A stretch of DNA of 6,822 bases, taken from the NCBI GenBank assembly GCA_964655005.1, contig CAZZKE010000100.1, positions 1 to 6,822 on the forward strand, in the 5' to 3' direction. Positions 1-5,710 of this stretch are shown piece after piece. The notes beneath the pieces were generated by a model. The model saw only the letters and a program-made list of their open reading frames with translations. It ran no database searches and was not told where the DNA came from. A program made the translations under genes and the position numbers. How positions within the stretch are numbered: position 1 is the first letter of the stretch; each line of letters begins with the position of its first letter. This DNA is from CAZZKE01 sp964655005 (lineage in GTDB: Bacteria > Pseudomonadota > Alphaproteobacteria > Rhodospirillales > JABHCV01).

Positions 1-665
1 TAGCTGACGGCGGTGTCGATACGCGCATTGGCCAGGTCGGCGCCACGGCGCAACCGGGCGACCAGCGGTTTGAGTTTCCTTTCCATCTGCCGCTGCATAT
101 AGCGGGCTGCCTGATTGGGTGAACTGACGATCACCGGCCCGATTCGCCTGGCTGCGGAATGCACCGCCCTTCGCAGGTCGGGCAGGTTGCGGGCCAGATT
201 GCTGCGATACAGCGAGACATGACCGTTTTCGTGTTCCAGCACGGTCCTGTATTCGCAACTTCCCTTGCCGTAACGGCGGTCGATATAGACCTTGAATCCA
301 GTATAGCCGACGGTGATGTCAAAGGTGTCGGGATAGGCGCACAATTTGTCGTCGGCGATGGGCAGCAGCTTGACCGAGGTGGCGATCTGGAACAGGAAAC
401 TAGACAGTGTCAGGCCAAGCGGTTTCCAGTTGCTGTTTTGCACGCCGCGGCTGCGGGATTTTTGTATCCTGACAAGATCATTGCGGCTGACACCGGTATT
501 GTAGACGACACTGCCTTTGGGGTTTTGAATATTGATACTGACCGGCTGGGCCACCGCGGCGCAGACGGCGGTATTGTCATTTTCGGCACGGGCGGCGTAG
601 CCGGTAACCGCCGACAGCAGTATGGCGAATAATCCAAATCCGGCATGGCGGAATGACGGGGTCAT
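1..665 (-). CDS. Secreted HExxH-motif protein, putative zinc metalloprotease-like (runs to window edge)
   Basis: This reading frame begins at ATG 665-663 and stays open for 221 codons to the window edge. The last two bases read TA, so the next base could complete a TAA/TAG stop or the protein may continue. The N-terminus looks like a signal peptide: basic and hydrophobic residues at about 5-22, then AARA with likely cleavage after Ala27. The mature part has Cys35, Cys109 and Cys137, which could form a disulfide in the periplasm. The key motif is LEHENGHVSLY, with H145-E146-x-x-H149, the classic zinc-protease signature, followed by a basic helical region. A clear third metal ligand is not identifiable; His169 is one candidate. 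The motif context resembles small secreted HExxH proteins such as the DUF922-like group, but that assignment is from memory. The start codon overlaps the cyclase stop by 4 nt (ATGA) and lacks a strong Shine-Dalgarno, which suggests translational coupling. Peptidase activity is inference. Confidence 0.8.
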   Translation of the reverse strand, partial: MTPSFRHAGFGLFAILLSAVTGYAARAENDNTAVCAAVAQPVSINIQNPKGSVVYNTGVSRNDLVRIQKSRSRGVQNSNWKPLGLTLSSFLFQIATSVKLLPIADDKLCAYPDTFDITVGYTGFKVYIDRRYGKGSCEYRTVLEHENGHVSLYRSNLARNLPDLRRAVHSAARRIGPVIVSSPNQAARYMQRQMERKLKPLVARLRRGADLANARIDTAVS

Positions 666-2572
666 TCGGGGCCGTCGACCGGCGCCGAATTTTCCGGTTC
701 GACCGGCTCCTCCGGGGCTGTTTCGGAATTGACCGGCGGCGCCGGATCGTTATCTGTTTTGGCCGCCGGCTCAACGGATTCGACCGGCTGGCCGGGGTCG
801 GCGTTCCAAGGCAGTTCATACAGGGTGACCGTGCCGTCGAAACCGTTCATGGTGAAGCCGGGCCGGGCCGTAAAATCGAAGTTCTTGCCGCTGCACAGGC
901 CTTTGACGGTGGCCGATACAAAGATTTGACCGGCTTCGGCCTTATCGACGATACGCGCCGCCATCTGTACGGTGGCGCCGAACAAATCGTCATCTTCGGC
1001 TATGGGTTCGCCGGCATTGATGCCGATCTTCAGGCCAAGCGGCAGGTCCGGATTGGCGGTGCTGTATTCGACGGCGCCTTTCTGTATCTCGACCGCCGCC
1101 TCGACGCCGTGCGAGGTCTTGGAAAATGAAGCCATGATGCCATCGCCGGTGTGTTTTATTTCCACGCCGTTGAATTTGTGCAAGGCGTCCCGGACCACCT
1201 TGTTATGGGCCCGCACGACCTGCTGGGCCAGGACATCCCCCAGGGCCTGGGTCATATTTGTGGAGCCGGCTATATCGGTGAACAGTACGGTTACCGGTCC
1301 GCTGGCTTTTTCGGCTGATTTGGGCTTGTTCCACTCGGTCAGCGCGGCGGTCATGGTGGCCGCGCTTCCGGGGTCATTCTCCAGATAGGCTATCATGGAT
1401 CCGCGACCGGCCTGATACATCTGCATATATCTCGAATCGGCCAGCAGGTAGCCCTGTATTTTGTCGGCGAAGGCCCCGGCGTCGCGGTTCTTGAAGCCCA
1501 TGAACTTGACGGCGTCACCGAGAATTTGCGATGCGGTGTTGCCATCAATGTCGCGGTCCCGGCACAGGGTTTCAATGGCTCCGGCGATAAACAGATTGAT
1601 GCCGAACTTGTTGAAGTTGTCCATCGCCGCAATTTTGAGGTCGGAATTTTCCATGGAATCGGCCAGATAATCCATGACGAAGGCTTTTTGCTTTTTGACC
1701 CAGGGGGAATCTTCCCTTTCTTGTTCCTGTTCCTGAATGACTGCTTCCGCACCGTCGCCGGGTTCGGTGCTGATCCCGGCGGTGGCGCTGTCCTGCGGGT
1801 CCGGTTCGATTCTGTTTTTGTCTTCCGTGGTTCCGGCTTCCTTGCCGAAATCGACGCGGTCGGCCGGCTTGACCCGCGGCGGATATTTTTCCGGCTCCGG
1901 CTTGCTTGCCACCGGCGCGGCGCGGCGGCGGCGCGAAGAGGTGATTTTGGCCTTCGACAGGAAGGAAACACTCATCCAGACGACACTTAGGAAGAACGAA
2001 CCAAATAACAGGACGTTGATGATATTGGCCTGGGTGGCGGCGCGGAATTTGGTTTCGCCGAGCCAGATGCCGCCCAGGCCGGAAACCGTGGCCGCGATAA
2101 CCCCGCTGAACAGCACCACCATCAGCAATCTTACCACCAGCCGGAATAGCGAAAATGTCGCGGCGTCGGCGGAATCGGGATCATATTCCGCGATGTGCCT
2201 GGGAATTTCCTTGCCCGAGCGCATGTTACTGTTCTTGCCGGATTTCCCGGTCTTGCCTTTCGCCGGGATTTTTTTTGCGGCGCTTCTGGTCGCCGCCGGT
2301 CGGTTCTGCCGTTTAAGCCGGGCCTCCTGGGCGCCTTTGGGTTGTTCGCCCGCCAGATGGGAACTGGCATAGATGTTGTTCTCCCTGGCTTCACCCGACC
2401 GGCTGTCGGTTTCCTCGCGCACCACCTTGACGCCCTTGATCGTCGAAATTTTTTCCAGCGCCTTGGCGTCCCTGATCGCCTGGCCTTGCTGGTCATGGGG
2501 GTAACTGCCGTGGACTTCCCAGTGACCGTCCTGCAGCACCATTACCTCGAAATTAATATTGCCTGACGCCAC
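662..2572 (-). CDS. Two-pass membrane class III adenylate cyclase
   Basis: A 636-residue protein expected to make cAMP from ATP at the inner membrane. Residues 6-60 form a small N-terminal domain (VMVLQDGHWEVHG, then GVKVVREE) that I recall at the start of other alphaproteobacterial proteins but cannot name. A basic Lys/Arg-rich linker follows (about 85-125). Two membrane segments lie at about 142-164 and 183-206, with RRRR at 214-217 just after, so both ends should be cytoplasmic. A charged linker leads to a helical region (288-400) of unknown function, then the cyclase homology domain (about 425-588). Visible catalytic features are FTDIAGST with metal-binding Asp433, KHTGDG with Asp477, Lys473 and Asp529 at the adenine-specifying positions, and Arg540. 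The usual transition-state Asn is Gln536. The tail (590-636) is Pro/Glu-rich and probably disordered. GTG is preferred as start because GAGG lies 6 nt upstream; an internal ATG at codon 11 has GAGG only 2 nt away. Confidence 0.93.
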   Translation of the reverse strand: MASGNINFEVMVLQDGHWEVHGSYPHDQQGQAIRDAKALEKISTIKGVKVVREETDSRSGEARENNIYASSHLAGEQPKGAQEARLKRQNRPAATRSAAKKIPAKGKTGKSGKNSNMRSGKEIPRHIAEYDPDSADAATFSLFRLVVRLLMVVLFSGVIAATVSGLGGIWLGETKFRAATQANIINVLLFGSFFLSVVWMSVSFLSKAKITSSRRRRAAPVASKPEPEKYPPRVKPADRVDFGKEAGTTEDKNRIEPDPQDSATAGISTEPGDGAEAVIQEQEQEREDSPWVKKQKAFVMDYLADSMENSDLKIAAMDNFNKFGINLFIAGAIETLCRDRDIDGNTASQILGDAVKFMGFKNRDAGAFADKIQGYLLADSRYMQMYQAGRGSMIAYLENDPGSAATMTAALTEWNKPKSAEKASGPVTVLFTDIAGSTNMTQALGDVLAQQVVRAHNKVVRDALHKFNGVEIKHTGDGIMASFSKTSHGVEAAVEIQKGAVEYSTANPDLPLGLKIGINAGEPIAEDDDLFGATVQMAARIVDKAEAGQIFVSATVKGLCSGKNFDFTARPGFTMNGFDGTVTLYELPWNADPGQPVESVEPAAKTDNDPAPPVNSETAPEEPVEPENSAPVDGPE

Positions 2573-2619
2573 GCCCCGCCTCTATTCCGATGTTAAATCG
2601 CCGCAGCCAAACGCCCCCG

Positions 2620-2642
2620 GCCCGCAACCCTTGCGTTCGGGC
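2620..2642 (-). promoter_or_regulatory. Local hairpin in the cyclase leader
   Basis: GCCCG (2620-2624) plus AAC (2626-2628) can pair with GTT plus CGGGC (2635-2642), giving an 8-bp stem with one bulged base and a 6-nt loop. Its GCCCG half is also part of the 11-bp long-range repeat, so the two structures exclude each other. There is no T-run after it, so it is not a standard terminator. Confidence 0.4.
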
Positions 2643-2653
2643 ATATTCCGCAC

Positions 2654-2681
2654 ATCATAACTATCACAAATTTTTAGTCGA
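2654..2681 (-). promoter_or_regulatory. Possible sigma70-like promoter for the cyclase operon
   Basis: On the minus strand TCGACT (2681-2676) is followed after 16 nt by TATGAT (2659-2654), matching the -35 and -10 consensus at 4 of 6 and 5 of 6 positions. Transcription would start near 2647 and leave a leader of about 75 nt beginning just before the local hairpin. The match is visual only, and such matches are common in AT-rich gaps. Confidence 0.25.
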
Positions 2682-2713
2682 TCAAAACAGCCGATGACGG
2701 GCCGGGGGTATCG

Positions 2714-3421
2714 CTAATTCTTGCGCAACAGGTTGACCCGCATGGGCTGGTCGAAAACCATGCCCTCGGCTGTTTTCTGGCCGAGTTTATCGAACAGGGA
2801 CCTTATTTCATTTTCCCGGGCGGCGAAGACTTCTTTCAGATGTGGATTTATCACCGTTAAGCGCTCTTCCAGGATCGTGAAATCGGCGTAGCGGGCGGGA
2901 TGGACGTAGGTGGTTTCCAGTTCTTCGGTAAGTCCATGCGCGCCGGCTGCCTTGATCGTCTGCAAGGCGCATTCCCGAACTTCCGTTTCGTCGTGCACCG
3001 GCTGCATCATCTCGAAATGCGGCCCGGCGGCTACCGGTTCGCAGACATAAACCTGGCCGCCGCTCTTCAATACCCTGGCGGCTTCGGCCATGGCCGTGTC
3101 CTGCTTGTCCGTATCGACGTGGTGCAGGCTGTTGAAAAAGACCACCAGATCCAGCTTGCCGTCATCGAACGGCAGGTCTTCGCCGACCCCTTCGGAATAA
3201 ACCTCGTCGCCGACCGGTTTCGCCGAGCGGGCCTGTTCCAGCATCCGCAGATTACATTCCACGCCGATAATTTTTGCCCCGTGCCGGGCCATCAGCCGAA
3301 CCAGCGAGCCATCGCCACAGCCGATATCGGCGACCTTGCGGCCCTTCAGATCGACCAGCGACGGCAGTACATCGGTATTGGTCTTGCGGTTTGCTTTCGG
3401 TGTTTTTTCAGTGGATTCCAT
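2714..3421 (-). CDS. Class I SAM-dependent methyltransferase (type 11)
   Basis: A 235-residue soluble protein with a complete class I methyltransferase core. Motif I is VADIGCGDG at 30-38, the SAM-ribose acidic residue is Glu55 in VEC, an acidic EDLPF segment lies at 81-85, motif II is LDLVVFFNSLHHV at 90-102, and LKSGGQVYVCEP at 118-129 is the usual post-motif strand. The pattern fits the Methyltransf_11 family, which methylates small molecules or lipids; the substrate cannot be read from the sequence. The C-terminal 100 residues are mostly helical and may hold the substrate site. ATG at 3421 is chosen because the methyltransferase core starts about 28 residues later. The frame stays open upstream to 3808, but that stretch has no family resemblance and overlaps the divergent gene. 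The Shine-Dalgarno is weak (AGG close to the ATG). The gene lies 141 bp upstream of the cyclase on the same strand. Confidence 0.9.
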   Translation of the reverse strand: MESTEKTPKANRKTNTDVLPSLVDLKGRKVADIGCGDGSLVRLMARHGAKIIGVECNLRMLEQARSAKPVGDEVYSEGVGEDLPFDDGKLDLVVFFNSLHHVDTDKQDTAMAEAARVLKSGGQVYVCEPVAAGPHFEMMQPVHDETEVRECALQTIKAAGAHGLTEELETTYVHPARYADFTILEERLTVINPHLKEVFAARENEIRSLFDKLGQKTAEGMVFDQPMRVNLLRKN

Positions 3422-3582
3422 GACCTGGCGCGTTTTCCTGTTTGTGTATGGCAGAGAGAGAGCGGTTGTAGCCGTACCGGCGGTGCAGTAAAAGTCTTTA
3501 TTGATTTTCTTTCTGTGCTTTCCATCGGCAATGGTGTCGGCCCCGTATTCGGGCGGCGCACCGTTACGGGAAATAAAAATAG
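3422..3582. other. Divergent intergenic region between two methyltransferase genes
   Basis: This 161-bp stretch separates the minus-strand methyltransferase from the plus-strand one and should hold promoters for both. On the plus strand TTGTAG (3466-3471) and TAAAAG (3489-3494) are 17 nt apart, a weak promoter candidate. A 6-bp inverted repeat, CCCGTA (3542-3547) and TACGGG (3565-3570), lies just before the plus-strand start, and its second half includes the only purine-rich stretch near that start. No convincing operator or small gene is visible. Confidence 0.4.
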
Positions 3583-4221
3583 ATGATAGAATGCCGAAAA
3601 ACCCGTTTTCATGACGAAAAAGGTCACTTAGTTGATCTTCAAGGGCTTGTTTATGCCCCCGTGGCGCTGGGGACGGCCTTGCTACGCAAGGCATTTGGCT
3701 ACCGCCCGAAGTATCCCAGCCTGTCCTTTCGCGCCATCGCCACGATCGACCAGTTGCTGCAACCGGACCATCGCTGCGTCGAATTCGGTTCGGGCATGTC
3801 GACACCATGGCTGGCGGCGCGGTGCGGCTTTCTTCTCAGCATCGAAAACAATAAAGACTGGCACCGCCGGGTCGACGCCATGATCGGCGGATCACGTTAT
3901 TCCCATATTCGTTACGAAATGCGTGACGACGCCCGGTTCGCCGATCTTTCGGAATACGATGACGGTTTCTTCGATTTCGCGCTGGTCGATGGCTGGGACC
4001 GGCACGGGTGCGTGTTGTCGGTGGCGCCGAAAATCAGGCCGGGGGGATGGATATATCTGGACAACACCGACAAGGATATGACCCGTCCCGATGGCGATTT
4101 GCGCCGGGCCGAAGCGGCGTTACTGGAAGCGGTCAGAGAACGGGGCGGGTCAACCCGGTACTTCGTCGATTTCGCGACCGGCAACTTTTTCGTCGAACAG
4201 GGGGTGTTGGCCCGTCTTTGA
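3583..4221 (+). CDS. Class I SAM-dependent methyltransferase (unassigned subfamily)
   Basis: A 212-residue protein of a different methyltransferase subfamily from its divergent neighbour. Motif I reads CVEFGSGMSTPWLA (65-78), followed by the acidic ribose-binding Glu88 in LLSIENNKDWH, then FDFALVDGWDR (130-140) and the IRPGGWIYLDN strand (151-161). Similar proteins with EFGSG-ST-W and SIE motifs are often found near glycan or sulfotransferase genes and are generally annotated only as class I methyltransferases. The substrate is unknown. The ATG at 3583 gives a 26-residue leader before the predicted fold, with only a weak GGGAA upstream. GTG at 3661 (186 residues) is a possible alternative start that would leave the whole core intact. 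The stop TGA is 2 bp from the stop of the convergent transglycosylase gene, so the two transcripts probably overlap at their 3' ends. Confidence 0.85.
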   Translation: MIECRKTRFHDEKGHLVDLQGLVYAPVALGTALLRKAFGYRPKYPSLSFRAIATIDQLLQPDHRCVEFGSGMSTPWLAARCGFLLSIENNKDWHRRVDAMIGGSRYSHIRYEMRDDARFADLSEYDDGFFDFALVDGWDRHGCVLSVAPKIRPGGWIYLDNTDKDMTRPDGDLRRAEAALLEAVRERGGSTRYFVDFATGNFFVEQGVLARL

Positions 4222-4223
4222 AA

Positions 4224-5129
4224 TCAGCCGGGTCCGGCGATCAGGCCGGTCAACCGCCAGTTATCCAGCTGCCGGGCCCGTTTGGCGGTAAATTCCCGGC
4301 CGCTTTCGTCGCGATCGGCGCCCAGGAACTGTTTCCTCCGCCGGCTTTCCAGCTTGGCCCGGCGCAGGGCCGCAAGCTGGCCCAGGCCGAGCGTCTTCCG
4401 GCCGTTGTTTTTCCAGGCCGCCAGTTGGCTGCGGCGTAATTGCCCGGGGTCGGCGGCGGCCGATGATTCAAGCCCGGCCTTGCGGCGGCGGTTCAGTTCG
4501 GCCATGCGGACATAATCCACGCGGGTGCTGGCGGCGCTGATACCCGCAGGCGCCGCCTTCGATGCCGCCGCCCGGCGCGCCGCGTTCCAGTGTTTCAAAA
4601 CTTTCAGCTTATAGGCCCGCGCCCGTTCGGGCCGGGTCGAATGATAGAACGCGGCGGCCTGGGTCCATGACTTGGTCGATTGGTATAGTTCCTTCAGATA
4701 GGACGCGGCGTAGGCCGTGTTGGCTTCCGGGTCCAGTGCCTGCCGGTCGCTGGCGAAGGCGCCGCCGTGGTAAAACAGGTTGATCTGCATGCAGCCGACA
4801 TCGATATTGCCGATGCCGCGCCGGCGCAATTCTGCTATGTAGTCCAGCGCCGCCTGCCGGTTCGGGAAAAAACGGCCCTGGCCCAGGGCCGTAACGGTCC
4901 AGGGCCAGGCAAATGTTGCCCGTTCGGCGTCGTCCCAGCGGCCCGTTTCGGCCAGCGAAATGGCTTTCAGCAAGTTCCTGGGAATACCCATGCGCCGTTC
5001 CTGCCGGGCGGTCTGGGTATCGCAAATTCGCCAAGCGTTTTCAAGGTGTTGCCCGGCGCTGGCCGGGTTCGGAAAAGGCCCCGCCATAAGCCCGGCCACC
5101 GTCGCCATCAGAGCAAGTAAACGTCCCAT
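4224..5129 (-). CDS. Secreted SLT-type lytic transglycosylase with basic C-terminal tail
   Basis: A 301-residue exported enzyme expected to cleave the MurNAc-GlcNAc bond of peptidoglycan with formation of 1,6-anhydroMurNAc. A signal peptide is visible (hydrophobic 4-16, cleavage likely after ASA at 25). The SLT fold follows: catalytic Glu61 in SLAETGRW, then FAWPWTVTALGQG (73-85), the family signature NIDVGCMQIN (108-117), LDPEANTAYAASYLKELY (132-149) and AAAFYHS (158-164). Cys36 and Cys113 could form a disulfide. After about residue 185 the protein continues in an unusual R/K-rich region (about 24 basic residues in the last 99) with loosely repeated LxxxRRxK and QLxxW patterns. ATG 5129 has AGGTGG 7 nt upstream, a good Shine-Dalgarno. 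The gene follows the GNAT gene after 56 bp with no terminator seen, so it may be co-transcribed with it. It may serve cell-wall remodelling in general; no secretion-system genes are nearby. Confidence 0.92.
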   Translation of the reverse strand: MGRLLALMATVAGLMAGPFPNPASAGQHLENAWRICDTQTARQERRMGIPRNLLKAISLAETGRWDDAERATFAWPWTVTALGQGRFFPNRQAALDYIAELRRRGIGNIDVGCMQINLFYHGGAFASDRQALDPEANTAYAASYLKELYQSTKSWTQAAAFYHSTRPERARAYKLKVLKHWNAARRAAASKAAPAGISAASTRVDYVRMAELNRRRKAGLESSAAADPGQLRRSQLAAWKNNGRKTLGLGQLAALRRAKLESRRRKQFLGADRDESGREFTAKRARQLDNWRLTGLIAGPG

Positions 5130-5185
5130 GTTTCGACCACCTGAGTTAGTGCCTGACGGGTAAGTAGCAAGGGTTGTGCCAATAT

Positions 5186-5710
5186 CTATCGGGGCAGCGT
5201 TTCGTCGCCTTCACCCAAGGCCCGCTGCATGATTACCTGATCGACCCATTGGCCGTGCTTGAAGCCGACGGCGGCGACGGTGGCGCGGTGGACGAAGCCA
5301 TGCCGGGTGTGCAGGTTGATGGATCCCAGGTTGGCGCTGTCGCCGATGATCGCCACCATTTGCCGATACCCGAGCCCGTTGCACCTGTCGATCAGGTCGG
5401 CCAGCAACTTGCCGCCGATTCCCCGGCGGAAGTGCCCGACCGCCACATAGACGCTGTTTTCCACCGTATAGCGATAGGCCGGCCGGGGCCGATAGGGGCC
5501 AGCATAGGCATATCCCCTGACGGTTCTTTCGGCCACCGCCACGGTGAACGGATAGCCGCCGCCGCGCAGGGCGGCGAAGCGGTGCATGATTTCGGCGATA
5601 TCGGGTGGCGTTTCCTCGAAGCTGGCCAGCCCGTGCAAGACATGGTGGGCATAAATTTCCTGCACCGCGACCAGATCGTTTTCGCGGGCCTCGCGGATGG
5701 TAACGGTCAT
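5186..5710 (-). CDS. GNAT N-acetyltransferase, phosphinothricin/methionine sulfoximine type
   Basis: A 174-residue cytosolic acetyl-CoA-dependent acyltransferase. It starts with the family pattern TVTIREARENDL, has GLASFEETPP (27-36), the substrate-side block YRPRPAYRYTVENSVYV (73-89), the acetyl-CoA pyrophosphate loop RRGIGGKLL (95-103) and the late motif GDSANLGSINLHTRHGF (123-139). These features match the group that contains PAT/Bar and the housekeeping enzymes that acetylate the alpha-amino group of methionine sulfoximine, methionine sulfone or related amino acids. Real herbicide resistance is not implied; most chromosomal members are general amino-acid N-acetyltransferases. ATG 5710 is selected because it overlaps the upstream amidohydrolase stop by 4 nt (ATGA) and the fold begins there. 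An in-frame start 11 codons earlier lies inside the upstream gene. No strong Shine-Dalgarno precedes it, consistent with translational coupling. Confidence 0.92.
   Translation of the reverse strand: MTVTIREARENDLVAVQEIYAHHVLHGLASFEETPPDIAEIMHRFAALRGGGYPFTVAVAERTVRGYAYAGPYRPRPAYRYTVENSVYVAVGHFRRGIGGKLLADLIDRCNGLGYRQMVAIIGDSANLGSINLHTRHGFVHRATVAAVGFKHGQWVDQVIMQRALGEGDETLPR

Larger units (their letters stand above)
2614..2708. repeat. Perfect 11-bp inverted repeat flanking the cyclase promoter region
   Basis: The arm CCCCCGGCCCG at 2614-2624 is the exact reverse complement of CGGGCCGGGGG at 2698-2708. The arms are separated by 73 nt of AT-rich sequence. One arm sits about 6 nt beyond the methyltransferase stop and the other about 42 nt before the cyclase start. 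Neither arm extends further by pairing. In a read-through transcript the arms could form a long-range stem. A role as a protein-binding site or RNA switch is inference only. Confidence 0.6.
2573..2713 (-). other. Intergenic leader upstream of the cyclase
   Basis: This 141-bp gap between the methyltransferase stop and the cyclase GTG is AT-rich in its middle (about 2643-2690) and GC-rich at both ends. It holds the inverted repeat, local hairpin and possible promoter listed separately. A Shine-Dalgarno GAGG sits 6 nt before the GTG. No rho-independent terminator with a T-run is visible after the methyltransferase, so read-through into the cyclase is possible. Confidence 0.6.

Noticed and set aside
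668..800. Repeated GACCGG-like hexamers as a tandem DNA repeat
   Set aside because: They encode the low-complexity Pro/Glu-rich C-terminal tail of the cyclase; spacing is irregular, so this is composition and not a true repeat.
159..1129. Plus-strand open frames (159-632 and 653-1129) opposite the HExxH gene and cyclase tail
   Set aside because: They are mirror frames of genes with a signal peptide, HExxH motif and cyclase motifs on the minus strand; no family features are seen.
1737..2372. Long plus-strand open frame of 211 codons opposite the cyclase gene
   Set aside because: It lies wholly antisense to a well-supported cyclase, has no recognisable motifs and a composition typical of a GC-rich shadow frame.
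2900..3586. Plus-strand open frame of 228 codons opposite the type-11 methyltransferase
   Set aside because: It is antisense to a gene with complete SAM-binding motifs, and it runs across the divergent intergenic region.
3422..3808. N-terminal extension of the type-11 methyltransferase up to 3808
   Set aside because: The extra 129 codons have no family similarity and overlap the 5' part of the divergent methyltransferase; the ATG at 3421 fits the family better.
4873..4909. Near-perfect 19-nt palindrome plus another inverted copy inside the transglycosylase gene
   Set aside because: It encodes the conserved AWPWTVTALGQG segment; the symmetry follows from Trp/Pro/Ala/Gly codons in GC-rich DNA and lies deep in the coding sequence.
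5186..5710. Herbicide or antibiotic resistance gene (bar/pat)
   Set aside because: The family match is to the broad chromosomal N-acetyltransferase group; context gives no sign of a resistance cassette.
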